DNA of 12,781 bases from Oxalobacter formigenes (GCA_019424645.1 JAHYZB010000066.1:1-12781), one strand, 5' to 3'. Numbered from the stretch's first letter, positions 1 through 8,049 are shown. Translations and numbers: made by a program. The notes: a model not told the origin generated them from the letters alone.

Positions 1-103
1 TGTATTTCTCGTTATATTCAGTCGCGTCTAGGATCGCGGCATTTTTTTGCGCGCAGTGAATTTTAAAGCATTCTGATAAAGTTCGTACTGACACAGAAAA
101 AAG

Positions 104-1249
104 CTAATGTCTTTCCACCCACCAGAGCGCGATAACGGCCGACAAAAAGAACAGTGCACTTGGAATGACAGCTGTCAAAAATGCGGGCCATGTATTCAGT
201 AATCCGACATGGGAAAACAAATTGTTGATAAGAATAAATGCCACACCGATCATGATACCCGAAAAGATTTTCAGGCTGACTCCCCCTGACCGGAAATGCA
301 GATACGCAAAAGGCAGTGCAAGTGCCATCATAACAAATACGGAAAATGGATATATGATCTTTTTCCAGAAAGCCATCTGATAACTGGTCGCATCCTGCTT
401 GTTCTCAACAAGATGCTGATTGTAAATGGCCAACTCATAAGCAGACATCTTGCTGGCATCGACAGAGATTACCGACAGAATATCTGGCGTAATATCCGAT
501 ACCATGATGAGAGAATCCAGTTTTTTTGTAGAGAGACTTGGCGCCGAATCCGGAAACCGTTTGTCCTTTATATTGCCAGCTTTCAAATGAGATTCGATCA
601 CCTCACTCAGTTGCCACTCATGATTTCCGAGATAACGGGCACTTTTTGCAGATACTGTTTTCGTCAATTCAAGATCTTCATTGAATTCGTATAAACGGAT
701 CTGCTCAAGCGTTCCATCGGGCTGCATTTTTTTGACGTTCATAAATCGGGACCCTGTCACAGGCCCATCGATTCCATCTTTGCGGATAGTATCCTTGCTC
801 CACATACCTGTCCTGAATCCATCACCGACAGCACGCCCGATCAGGTTATTCCTGAATTCAGTTGCAACCCGGGCGGATACAGGTGTTATGACTTCGCCGA
901 CAAGAAAGGTAAATACCAGAAAAACAAGACCGACCTTTGCCAGCATCCAGCAGGCATCCAGCGTGGAAAGCGACGAAACCCGCATGATTGTATATTCGGA
1001 ATTGGATGCAAACATGGCAAGGGCATAAATTGTCCCGATCAACACGGCAAAGGGCATTAACTCATATATATATCCCGGAATACCCAAAAGAATATAAATC
1101 AGGACATGCTGAAGCTGATAGCCGCCACGTCCAACGGAAGATAATTCGCCGATCAGATCGAAAAATGCAAACAGGCCAAGAAATGCAAACAGGACGAACA
1201 CGACAGATTTAAGGATCTGTGACAGAAAATAGCGTTGCAGGATCTTCAT
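104..1249 (-). CDS. lptG: LPS export ABC transporter permease LptG
   Basis: This is one of the two inner-membrane permease subunits of the LptB2FG complex, which extracts lipopolysaccharide from the inner membrane and passes it to the LptC/LptA bridge. The 381-residue length fits the family. Three hydrophobic segments lie at about residues 12-34, 58-82 and 100-121, followed by a large periplasmic domain (about 125-295, the beta-jellyroll region) and three more helices (about 298-318, 326-348, 353-377). The N-terminus (MKILQRYF) is typical of LptG. Its ATG overlaps the lptF stop by one base (TAATG), and a purine-rich GGGGAA stretch just upstream serves as ribosome site, so the two are translationally coupled. 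It is the last gene of the pair. No clear hairpin terminator was seen in the 103 bases after it. Identity is by recognition of fold layout and order. Confidence 0.95.
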   Translation of the reverse strand: MKILQRYFLSQILKSVVFVLFAFLGLFAFFDLIGELSSVGRGGYQLQHVLIYILLGIPGYIYELMPFAVLIGTIYALAMFASNSEYTIMRVSSLSTLDACWMLAKVGLVFLVFTFLVGEVITPVSARVATEFRNNLIGRAVGDGFRTGMWSKDTIRKDGIDGPVTGSRFMNVKKMQPDGTLEQIRLYEFNEDLELTKTVSAKSARYLGNHEWQLSEVIESHLKAGNIKDKRFPDSAPSLSTKKLDSLIMVSDITPDILSVISVDASKMSAYELAIYNQHLVENKQDATSYQMAFWKKIIYPFSVFVMMALALPFAYLHFRSGGVSLKIFSGIMIGVAFILINNLFSHVGLLNTWPAFLTAVIPSALFFLSAVIALWWVERH

Positions 1250-2379
1250 TATTGTTTCCCCTTTTCCTGCAAACGTTTATGTTTCAAGGTCGATAGCAAA
1301 ACATAGGGATGATATTTACTGTTCACCCCAAGTCGCCATGCGAACAAGACAACGATCACAAGCGCAACGATCAGATGCAATGGCCACCATCCCAAACCGA
1401 ACATCATCTTTTTCTGAACGACATACGCCTGCATGAAACTCAATAAATTGCTGTACGTCATATACAGCAGGACAGCGATAATCAGGTTGAAAGAACGCCC
1501 TGCACGCGGATTGACAAATCCCAGAGGAATACCCAAAAGCATGAGCAGGATCGCCATAAACGGCAAGCCTATTCGCCATAAAAGTTCGCCCTGTTTATAG
1601 CTATTGGTATCCGTTAACAATTCCATCGTCGTCATCGATCTGGCTGAAACATTTGTTCCCGACATATCGACTTTGGATGCAATATAGGCAGTGTATTTAT
1701 CAAAATCCATTATCCGGAAACCGGACTGGTCCTGTGTTTCTTCATATCGGATTCCTTCATCCAGAACAATGAATTTTTCGCCTTTTTCATTCGTTTCGAC
1801 CGTTCCTTCCCTGGATACGACCGTCGTGATGTTGCCGTTTCTTGTCGAATTGATGAACACGTTTTTGACCTTGTTCAGGTCATCAGACATCTTTTCGACA
1901 AAAAAGACACGCTGGGCAGCAGCGGATTCCTGGAATTTCCCCGGAGAGATTCGCGCTATATCTTCCCGTTTTTCAAAACGTTCCCGGAATTCGGCACTCT
2001 GACGATAAGCCCATGGAGTCGCAAAAAAACCCAAAAGCATCACCAGCACGACAATGGGAATGGCAAATTCCATGACCGGGCGCAACCATCTGGTCAGACT
2101 TAAGCCAGACGCGAACCAGACGACCATCTCTGAGTCCTGATAACTTCGGGTCACGACAAGCAAAACCGAGACAAAACCGGTCAATATGAGTATGATCGGC
2201 ATGTAATTCAACGATGTGAAGCCTAAAAGCGCCAGGACGTCGTCAGATGCAACTCTTCCCTTGGCTGCCTGTCCCAATATACGAATCAGCATCATCGTAA
2301 TGGTAATCGAGAACAAGGTCATAAATACGCCTGCGGCTGTACTTATCAGTTCACGTTTTAGTGCTCGTTGAAAGATCAT
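1249..2379 (-). CDS. lptF: LPS export ABC transporter permease LptF
   Basis: Partner permease of LptG in the LptB2FG lipopolysaccharide transporter of the inner membrane. The protein has 376 residues with the expected 3+3 helix plan: hydrophobic segments at about 12-36, 57-77, 102-122, then a periplasmic domain (about 125-265), then 268-288, 296-317 and 329-349. The start MIFQRALKRE matches the usual LptF beginning, and the motif LGIPLGFVNPRAGRS (about 282-296) is typical of the second helix bundle. It is first of a two-gene unit with lptG and divergent from pepA; only 34 bases separate the two start codons, so both promoters must sit within or close to that gap. The ribosome site is weak (AACTTCTC precedes the ATG). 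LptB is not in the window, as is normal because it is usually encoded elsewhere. Confidence 0.95.
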   Translation of the reverse strand: MIFQRALKRELISTAAGVFMTLFSITITMMLIRILGQAAKGRVASDDVLALLGFTSLNYMPIILILTGFVSVLLVVTRSYQDSEMVVWFASGLSLTRWLRPVMEFAIPIVVLVMLLGFFATPWAYRQSAEFRERFEKREDIARISPGKFQESAAAQRVFFVEKMSDDLNKVKNVFINSTRNGNITTVVSREGTVETNEKGEKFIVLDEGIRYEETQDQSGFRIMDFDKYTAYIASKVDMSGTNVSARSMTTMELLTDTNSYKQGELLWRIGLPFMAILLMLLGIPLGFVNPRAGRSFNLIIAVLLYMTYSNLLSFMQAYVVQKKMMFGLGWWPLHLIVALVIVVLFAWRLGVNSKYHPYVLLSTLKHKRLQEKGKQ

Positions 2380-2413
2380 GAGAAGTTAAAAATGATACGT
2401 GGAGGATCAAACA

Positions 2414-3913
2414 ATGGACTTTAGCATAAAATCGGCAGACTCAAAAAACTCTCTGAACACAATTAAAACCGACTGTATCGTTGTTGGCGTTTATGAAGAC
2501 AAGAAATTGACTTCTGAAGCTGCCGAACTTGACAATCAGGGCATCATCAGCAATGCGCTGAAAAACGGCGACATTGACGGTAAACCGGGTTCTTCCCTGT
2601 TATTGAGAGAACCGTCGACAGTTACCATCCGGAGAATATTACTGGTCGGGCTTGGGAAAAAGCCGGAAATCAGTGAAAAGAATTTTCGCCAGGCAATCGA
2701 TGCCGCAATCAAATCGCTTTCCCAGACGACGGTTGCCCATTTACTGATCGCGATGCCCCTGAACAATGTCTCCGGCCGCGACGCATCATCGTCCATTTAC
2801 AGTATCCTGTCAGCGTTTCATGCATCGTTTTATCGTAGCGATGCGCTTAAAAGCGAAAAAGGACCCTCTCCAAACATTCAGAAAGTGGCCTTTTACATTC
2901 CTGCCGCTGAAGTGACCCATGCAAAAAAAGCTCTGGCACAGGCAAAGGCAATCACAGACGGAATGAGTCTGACACAAGACCTTGGAAACCTGCCTGCCAA
3001 TATCTGCACACCAACTTATCTTGCAAAACAGGCAAGAAATCTTGCAAAAAAATATAAATTCGATATCGAAGTTCTCGACAAAAAACAGATCGAGGCCCTG
3101 AAAATGGACAGTTTTCTGTCTGTTGCCAAAGGCAGCGATGAACCGCCAAAATTCATTGTGTTAAAACACATGAACGGGAAATCGAAAGAAGCCCCTGTCG
3201 TTCTGGTCGGTAAAGGCATTACGTTCGACTCAGGTGGAATTTCATTGAAACCGGGCGCAGCGATGGATGAAATGAAATTCGATATGTGTGGTGCGGCTTC
3301 GGTTCTGGGCACTTTCAGGGCCATCGGCGAATTGAACCTGAAACAAAACATCATCGGCATCATTCCTGCCTGTGAAAACATGCCGTCAGGCCGCGCAAAC
3401 AAACCTGGTGACATCGTCACATCCATGTCAGGCCAGACTATTGAAATTTTAAATACTGATGCGGAAGGACGTCTGATATTGTGTGACGCACTGACATATG
3501 CCGAAAAATTCCATCCGGAAACCGTTATCGATATCGCCACCCTGACAGGTTCGTGCATTGTCGCGCTCGGCCACTACAACAGCGGCCTTTTCACCCGTCT
3601 GGATGAAGCGCATGACATACTCGCCAATGACCTCATCGCTGCAGCGAAAAGCAGTAACGATCCCGTCTGGCGCATGCCAATTGAAGATGCATATCAGGAA
3701 CAACTGAAATCAAATTTTGCCGATATGGCCAATATTGGCGGACAACCGGCAGGATGCGTAACGGCAGCCTGTTTCCTGGAACGTTTTACTAAAAAATATA
3801 CCTGGGCTCATCTGGACATTGCCGGCACGGCATGGAAAAGCGGAACAGCCAAAGGGGCGACCGGACGTCCGGTTCCCCTGCTTTGCACCTGGCTCATTAA
3901 CCGGGAAAAGTGA
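2414..3913 (+). CDS. pepA: Leucyl aminopeptidase (M17 family, PepA)
   Basis: Cytosolic two-metal M17 aminopeptidase that removes N-terminal residues from peptides; the E. coli homologue also acts as a DNA-binding accessory factor, which cannot be inferred here. The M17 signature NTDAEGRL is present at about residues 347-354. Metal and active-site residues line up with E. coli PepA at an offset of three: K267, D272, K279 (in SLKPG), D290, D349, E351 and R353. The length is 499 residues against 503 in E. coli. A GTG at 2399 opens the frame earlier, but I chose the ATG at 2414 because GGAGG (2401-2405) lies eight bases before it. It is divergent from lptF and followed directly by a terminator, so it is probably monocistronic; holC, which often follows pepA in related bacteria, is absent. 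Confidence 0.97.
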   Translation: MDFSIKSADSKNSLNTIKTDCIVVGVYEDKKLTSEAAELDNQGIISNALKNGDIDGKPGSSLLLREPSTVTIRRILLVGLGKKPEISEKNFRQAIDAAIKSLSQTTVAHLLIAMPLNNVSGRDASSSIYSILSAFHASFYRSDALKSEKGPSPNIQKVAFYIPAAEVTHAKKALAQAKAITDGMSLTQDLGNLPANICTPTYLAKQARNLAKKYKFDIEVLDKKQIEALKMDSFLSVAKGSDEPPKFIVLKHMNGKSKEAPVVLVGKGITFDSGGISLKPGAAMDEMKFDMCGAASVLGTFRAIGELNLKQNIIGIIPACENMPSGRANKPGDIVTSMSGQTIEILNTDAEGRLILCDALTYAEKFHPETVIDIATLTGSCIVALGHYNSGLFTRLDEAHDILANDLIAAAKSSNDPVWRMPIEDAYQEQLKSNFADMANIGGQPAGCVTAACFLERFTKKYTWAHLDIAGTAWKSGTAKGATGRPVPLLCTWLINREK

Positions 3914-3933
3914 TCAAAACCGCGCAAAAAAAT

Positions 3934-3973
3934 ACGGCTTCAGTAACCATCTGAAGCCGTTATCTTTTTTTTT
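3934..3973. terminator. Bidirectional rho-independent terminator after pepA
   Basis: A perfect 10-bp stem (ACGGCTTCAG at 3934-3943, CTGAAGCCGT at 3951-3960) with a 7-base loop is followed by a T-rich run to 3973. On the other side there is an A-run (about 3926-3932) that gives a T-run on the minus strand. It should therefore stop pepA transcripts and those of the minus-strand gene that ends at 4037. Confidence 0.93.
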
Positions 3974-4036
3974 AACAAATCCTGCAATTTGAATGGACTT
4001 TACTCCATCCACTTTGATAACTTTTGATGAGAAATA

Positions 4037-4306
4037 TTATTCTTCCACCGTGGTCTCAGTTACAGTTTTTGTTTTTTTGACAGTTGCTTTTTTCTTGCCT
4101 TGTTTGGCTTTCGTGGTCTTTGCCTTGGCAGGTGCCGCTTTCGAAGCACGCATTTCAATATCCTGAGCCTGCTTCATAACGGCCTGTGCAGCAGCAGGAT
4201 CGGTTGTTTCGACAATTTCAGAAGGTGGATAGTATGTCGCAGCAAATGCTACACCTGCAAATGCCGATAACATTGCAAACAAAATCGAACGAGATAATTT
4301 CTTCAT
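4037..4306 (-). CDS. Small secreted protein with lysine/alanine-rich tail
   Basis: I do not recognise a family. From the chosen start the protein has 89 residues and begins MKKLSRSILF followed by a hydrophobic stretch and an AFA|A type signal peptidase I site at about residue 22. The mature part starts ATYYPPSEIVE, continues with a short acidic/helical segment, and ends in a strongly basic tail (about 11 lysines in the last 36 residues, rich in K, A and T) that closes with an acidic TTVEE. The tail resembles histone-H1-like bacterial proteins in composition, but the signal peptide predicts export. The frame opens earlier at a TTG (4318). GGAG at 4313-4316 lies 3 bases before the ATG at 4309 and 6 bases before the ATG at 4306, favouring 4306. 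Its stop is about 63 bases from the shared terminator. A gene is likely; function is unknown. Confidence 0.75.
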   Translation of the reverse strand: MKKLSRSILFAMLSAFAGVAFAATYYPPSEIVETTDPAAAQAVMKQAQDIEMRASKAAPAKAKTTKAKQGKKKATVKKTKTVTETTVEE

Positions 4307-4337
4307 CATGAGCTCCAAAAAGATTGATACACATTAT

Positions 4338-4356
4338 TTGTGCCTTACTGACACAA
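4338..4356. promoter_or_regulatory. Inverted repeat upstream of the small secreted protein gene
   Basis: TTGTG (4338-4342) and CACAA (4352-4356) form an inverted repeat with 9 bases between the arms, about 30-50 bases before the start codon at 4306. It could be an operator. The spacing is one base longer than a CRP-type TGTG-N8-CACA site, so I do not assign a regulator. Confidence 0.25.
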
Positions 4357-4424
4357 TAGGGTCAGAATAAGAAAACAAGCTCAAGGTAATCTTGATTCTA
4401 CGCAAGAAAATCGCAACATCATGG

Positions 4425-6050
4425 CTACAAACCTCTAAACTGGGCGCAAGTTTTGAAAACATCCAGTGATGGTGTGACATTTTTCTGACGACACCATTTT
4501 GAAGTCAGTTTCAGGAGTTCTTTAATGTCCCGTCCGGAAATGTTCCTGAAATGACTGATGAGCTCGTCAACGAGCTCGTCTTTCAGGGAAAATTCGAACT
4601 GTTTTGACAGAACATTCCATATCTGTCTGGCCTCACTCGCTCCTGGCATGACGTAACGGATCGTCGCAATACAACGTGACGCAATGGCATCATCAACATC
4701 TTCCACGCGGTTCGTCGTCAGGAACAACAATCCGTGGAAATATTCCAGTGTCCGCAAAAATGAGGCGACAACCGCATTGTGATCGATATCGTTGCCTCGG
4801 CGTCTGATATAAACGTCTGCCTCGTCGATCAGCATAACAGCCCCCCAACGCTGGGCACGCTTCAATACTTTCTCCAGATTTTTCTCAACGTTTTCTGAAG
4901 CGACTCCCAACTGTCCTGAATGCACACGGTATAAAGGACGACTGACGACTTCCGAATACACTTCAGCAGTCAGGGTTTTGCCAAGGCCGGGCGCACCTTT
5001 ACACAATATCGTCGTACCACCGGATTTTCCGGCAACGATATCCTCCATCAATACATCCATGTCCTGTGTCAGGATATCGATCAGATCACGGTGTTCTTCC
5101 GGCAGAATCAGCTTTTCACGCAAACTGGAATCATATTGATATTCCGTCAGGTTATCGACATGTATCCACATATTGGTATGTGTTTCGAGATTGAAACACA
5201 ATATCTGTGGATGAACCGGAATCTCGGTGTAGTTTAAACCGACACTCTGCCAGAAGGGGGAATCTGTCCGTGTGAAAAAACGCCGGTGAATCAGGCTTTC
5301 ATCATTGATGACACGGCAAGGAACATCGAATAACACTCTTTCCGGAAAGTGGGTACGCTCGTCCAGATTGACTTCCATTCCACTTCCGGTTGCCCAGAAC
5401 TGGCTGTTCATTTTCGGCAGGACTTTGACAAACGTTTCCATGGATTCAAGATAAGCCTTTTTCAGAGCAGGCTTTTCTTTCATATATCCTTTTGTCGCGA
5501 GAATATCTGAAATTCTTTTGTACTGAATATCTTCTGCAAAAAAATACGATATTCTGGTAGAAGGTCTGACCAGATCGTCTTTTCTCGTCGGAATACTGTT
5601 GGCTGTCATATAAACAGCGACGCATGGCGGAGCATTGGATGCTTCCTGAAATGCAATATCCGTTACGAGCCAGGGCAAATGTTCCCCATTTTCACCAATC
5701 GTATAAAGCCAGCCATCAATGGAATCCTGCCTGATATATTCACCCATCGCCTGTTGCAGCACGACCAGGTCGGAAATTTCAATATTGGTCGGATCCCGCG
5801 AAGCTTCTCTCAGACCGGCAATCGTTCCTGCCATTGCCCGATCGCCTTCTTTTTTCAACTTGTCCAGTATCCAGTCCTGAGCGATTTCATCCAGCTCATT
5901 ATAAAAAATGGATATCTGGTCATCCCCACGCAATAAAAGGTAGGCCGGTATATTTCGTGCCCATGCGGCCTCGGCAAAAAACTCTTTCGCCTCTTTCGCA
6001 ATGGCAGCAGAAATAGATATGGAGATACCACGAGAAGCTTCATAGTTCAT
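4425..6050 (-). CDS. AAA+ family ATPase with unrecognised N-terminal half
   Basis: Predicted cytosolic ATPase of 541 residues. The C-terminal AAA+ module is complete: Walker A GAPGLGKT (352-359), Walker B VMLIDEAD (405-412), sensor-1-like TTN (445-447), an arginine-finger-like AIASRC (R459) and a sensor-2-like SGRDIKELL (R507). The order and spacing suit the classic AAA clade rather than clamp loaders or Lon. Residues 1 to about 320 show no motif I know; no signal peptide or membrane helix is evident, so the N-terminal half probably binds substrate or partner. The ATG at 6050 has GGAG seven bases before it. It stands alone: the next gene on this strand begins 118 bases further on, and no protease, nuclease or McrC-like partner adjoins it. 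Chaperone/unfoldase, remodelling factor or defence component are all possible; none is shown. Confidence 0.9.
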   Translation of the reverse strand: MNYEASRGISISISAAIAKEAKEFFAEAAWARNIPAYLLLRGDDQISIFYNELDEIAQDWILDKLKKEGDRAMAGTIAGLREASRDPTNIEISDLVVLQQAMGEYIRQDSIDGWLYTIGENGEHLPWLVTDIAFQEASNAPPCVAVYMTANSIPTRKDDLVRPSTRISYFFAEDIQYKRISDILATKGYMKEKPALKKAYLESMETFVKVLPKMNSQFWATGSGMEVNLDERTHFPERVLFDVPCRVINDESLIHRRFFTRTDSPFWQSVGLNYTEIPVHPQILCFNLETHTNMWIHVDNLTEYQYDSSLREKLILPEEHRDLIDILTQDMDVLMEDIVAGKSGGTTILCKGAPGLGKTLTAEVYSEVVSRPLYRVHSGQLGVASENVEKNLEKVLKRAQRWGAVMLIDEADVYIRRRGNDIDHNAVVASFLRTLEYFHGLLFLTTNRVEDVDDAIASRCIATIRYVMPGASEARQIWNVLSKQFEFSLKDELVDELISHFRNISGRDIKELLKLTSKWCRQKNVTPSLDVFKTCAQFRGL

Positions 6051-6093
6051 TCAAATACTCCGGGTCACGAGATGTGTTGAAGACAGGAAAAGA

Positions 6094-6099
6094 ATATTA
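6094..6099 (-). promoter_or_regulatory. Possible -10 box of the AAA+ ATPase gene
   Basis: On the minus strand this reads TAATAT, 44 bases before the ATPase start. A TTGCTA further upstream could be the -35, but the spacing is 19 bases, so this is weak. Confidence 0.25.
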
Positions 6100-6189
6100 C
6101 ATAAGACTAAACCAATTTTAGCAAGTCTGTCGCCCAAAACTTCATATTCCAGCCAATAAAATTCCGTTTTCTCGCTGTAGTAGTGCCCG

Positions 6190-6219
6190 GGTCAGGAGAA
6201 TTTTCCTTTTTTTCTGACC
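6190..6219. promoter_or_regulatory. Inverted repeat ahead of the stress-type gene cluster
   Basis: GGTCAG (6190-6195) is repeated in inverse as CTGACC (6214-6219). The 18 bases between contain GAGAATTTTC and a T-run. It lies in the divergent gap of 260 bases between the ATPase start (6050) and the DUF4142 start (6311). It may be an operator or a weak hairpin. Nothing else clear was seen in this gap. Confidence 0.25.
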
Positions 6220-6310
6220 GCTCAAAAATTGCTCTATGCAAACTTTGGAACTCCTGAATCATTTTCCCGCTCTAATGACGGACCTGTTATTCACTTTTAA
6301 TGAGGGATAT

Positions 6311-6835
6311 ATGAAAAAGATTACATCATGGTTAATTATGGCCGCTATTTCTTTAGGTTTTGTTTCATTGGCACATGCACAAAATTACAATAGTGCGCCA
6401 GAGGTTGTTTCTACTCTCTATTCAATCAATAAAGCCCAGATTGAAACTGCGCAAATTGCAAAAAACAAAACTATTAATGATTCTGTCTTGAAATTTGCAA
6501 ACAAAATAATCAATGAGCATAAAAATGCCCAAACAAAACTGGATCAGATTGCGAAAAGCAATAGTATTAATAAAATTTCCAGCGCCGATGCCCGAACCAT
6601 TCGCAGTGAAGCCCGTAAAGCAATGCGCGCCATGAAAAAAGTCAACGGCATCACATTTGATCAAACCTATATGAATTATGCTATCAATTCCCATAAAAAG
6701 GCATTAAACGTTATTAATGATTATATTCTGCCCCGAGTTCAAAATACCGAATTGAAAAACTATACTCTTGCCATGAGACAAAATATCCTGACTCATTTGC
6801 AGGAAGCACAGCAAATCCGGATGAATATTCAATAG
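6311..6835 (+). CDS. Secreted DUF4142 family protein
   Basis: The protein has 174 residues from the chosen start. It carries a signal peptide (MKKITSWLIM plus hydrophobic core) with an AHA|Q cleavage site after residue 23, so the mature protein should be periplasmic or outer-membrane associated. The rest is all-helical and has the DUF4142 pattern: an opening helix with an EV pair, a helix ending in NEH (H70), then later helices with SHKK (H128) and THLQ (H162). DUF4142 proteins resemble ferritin-like helical bundles and are often found in stress-related loci, but their biochemical role is not established. The frame opens at 6236, but GAGGG at 6302-6306 and the signal peptide fix the ATG at 6311. 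It is the first of a run of plus-strand genes and is more AT-rich than pepA or folA. Confidence 0.88.
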   Translation: MKKITSWLIMAAISLGFVSLAHAQNYNSAPEVVSTLYSINKAQIETAQIAKNKTINDSVLKFANKIINEHKNAQTKLDQIAKSNSINKISSADARTIRSEARKAMRAMKKVNGITFDQTYMNYAINSHKKALNVINDYILPRVQNTELKNYTLAMRQNILTHLQEAQQIRMNIQ

Positions 6836-6881
6836 AAATTATTAATCTGATAACCCGATAATTCATTAAAAGGATTTAATC

Positions 6882-7283
6882 ATGCTAAATACTCCCGATT
6901 CTAATTCACAAAAAAAACTTAAAGATGGTATGGAATCCGTTTCAGAACAGATTGAAGTTTCCAAAGAAGATTTCGTAAACGCAGCAGGCAATATCAAAGC
7001 GAATATCCAATCTGAATCTGAACGTTTTCAGGAAGATCTTATGGATCTGAAAGAAAAAGTCGTTGATTTGTCCAGTGCCGGCATTTCTGTTGCCAGACAA
7101 ACGATCTCGTCCAATATCGAACTGGCAAGGGAAAAAGCGAATCAGGCCGCACATTGCGCCATGGACCATGCTGAAAAAAGCCTTGAATCAACAAGCCATT
7201 TCGTCAAGGAAAAACCCTATCAGGCGCTGGGCATCGCACTGGGTATCGGTTTCGTACTTGGCAAGCTGATGTCGCGCAGATAA
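6882..7283 (+). CDS. DUF883 family (YqjD/ElaB-like) membrane-anchored protein
   Basis: The protein has 133 residues: a long amphipathic, charged, probably coiled-coil region (about 15-108), a glycine-rich single membrane segment (LGIALGIGFVLGKL, about 113-128) and an MSRR end. This is the YqjD/ElaB/YgaM layout, in which a C-terminal tail anchors the protein in the inner membrane; in E. coli these proteins bind ribosomes and appear in stationary phase under RpoS. The AAAGGA about 10 bases before the ATG is a ribosome site. It is followed by a YqjE-like gene only 22 bases away, which reproduces the yqjD-yqjE order of enterobacteria. The ribosome-binding role is transferred from E. coli and is not visible here. 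Confidence 0.9.
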   Translation: MLNTPDSNSQKKLKDGMESVSEQIEVSKEDFVNAAGNIKANIQSESERFQEDLMDLKEKVVDLSSAGISVARQTISSNIELAREKANQAAHCAMDHAEKSLESTSHFVKEKPYQALGIALGIGFVLGKLMSRR

Positions 7284-7305
7284 GTTACTTCAAAGGAGCG
7301 CTTCT

Positions 7306-7674
7306 GTGTTCAACTCGTTAAGAAGAATAAAACAAATCGGCAAATTCATGCACGAAAGATCCGGAGATTACGTCCGGTTGTTTTTTCTTGACCTTGAAAT
7401 TCAGAAGCAGCTCTTTTTCAACAGACTGGTTTGTATCATCATATTTTCATTAAGTGTATTTTTATCCGTCATATTTTTTGGAGTAGCGCTTATCGTTTCA
7501 TTCTGGGATACCTCATATCGTATCCTTGTTGCGTGGCTCGTTTTTGCGATGTTCATTTCAATCATGATCATTTGTGCTTATATTTATTCACGAAATCGCA
7601 TAAACAGGTCCATGTTTTATGAAATAAAATCCGAACTGAAAAATGATTTGAGCCTGATGAAAGATATGTTATGA
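7306..7674 (+). CDS. YqjE-like (DUF1469, phage holin family III) membrane protein
   Basis: The protein has 122 residues with two adjacent hydrophobic helices (about 41-66 and 70-94) flanked by charged helical ends, the layout of YqjE/DUF1469 proteins, which are annotated as putative holin superfamily III but are chromosomal membrane proteins. The start is GTG at 7306, supported by AAAGGAG seven bases before it (7292-7298). It lies directly after the DUF883 gene and its stop overlaps the start of the next gene (ATGA), so the three are probably one operon. A holin function is not implied. Confidence 0.85.
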   Translation: MFNSLRRIKQIGKFMHERSGDYVRLFFLDLEIQKQLFFNRLVCIIIFSLSVFLSVIFFGVALIVSFWDTSYRILVAWLVFAMFISIMIICAYIYSRNRINRSMFYEIKSELKNDLSLMKDML

Positions 7675-7934
7675 GCAATCTCAATCAACTTGAAGCTGAA
7701 AAAAAACTTCTGCTTCATCACCTGAAAGTAAAAAGAATCAGCTGGAAAATGCAATTTATAAAGAATGAGCTTGCTTACAAACGATATGAAGATTATATGA
7801 ATAGTTTCTTTCCCAGAAGCATATTCTTCCGCTTTATAATCAATTATCCAGTTGTTCCTGTTATGGCTTTTTCCTTTTTGTCAGTAAAAAAAAGCCGGAA
7901 ACTCTTCTTTAATATAATTAAAAGAATTTTCTGA
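7671..7934 (+). CDS. Small basic protein in the yqjK position
   Basis: The frame encodes 87 residues and starts within the stop of the YqjE-like gene (ATGA overlap, 7671-7674), which suggests translational coupling; there is no strong ribosome site of its own. The N-terminal half is helical and charged (EAEKKLLLHHLKVKR); the middle has a moderately hydrophobic, aromatic stretch (IINYPVVPVMAFSFL, about 56-70), then a basic end. In enterobacteria the third gene of this operon is yqjK, a small basic protein. Position and character suit a YqjK analogue, but I see no clear sequence identity. It probably associates with the inner membrane. Confidence 0.65.
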   Translation: MSNLNQLEAEKKLLLHHLKVKRISWKMQFIKNELAYKRYEDYMNSFFPRSIFFRFIINYPVVPVMAFSFLSVKKSRKLFFNIIKRIF

Positions 7935-7987
7935 TTTATACTTCAAGCCATTTCAGATCTTGTTTTCCGTTGACGATTCTCAAGCAG

Positions 7988-8012
7988 GCCGGAATTGAAA
8001 CCCGGTATTTTT
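7988..8012 (+). terminator. Possible weak terminator after the yqjDE-like genes
   Basis: GCCGG (7988-7992) can pair with CCGGT (8002-8006), followed by ATTTTT. The stem is only five pairs including one G-T, so this is a weak candidate that might partly separate the yqjDE-like genes from the PRC-barrel gene. Confidence 0.3.
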
Positions 8013-8049
8013 AATTACTAATTTCTTTATTATTAATCCGGAGGTTGAG

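Noticed and set aside
1..66. Plus-strand frame open from the window edge to a TAA at 64-66
   Set aside because: Only 21 codons, two frames are open for similar lengths, and the peptide matches nothing I know; a gene tail is possible but not supported.
86..95. TACTGACACA occurring here and again near 4346-4355
   Set aside because: Ten bases twice in 12.8 kb with no shared context is likely chance.
3016..3558. 180-codon minus-strand frame inside pepA
   Set aside because: It lies wholly within pepA, whose catalytic motifs are intact; composition is typical of an antisense shadow.
7306..7674. Phage holin or prophage remnant
   Set aside because: The two-helix protein belongs to the YqjE type and lies next to a YqjD-like gene; no lysis or other phage genes are present.
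7970..7998. TTGACG as a -35 box for the PRC-barrel gene
   Set aside because: No acceptable -10 box at 16-18 bases downstream.
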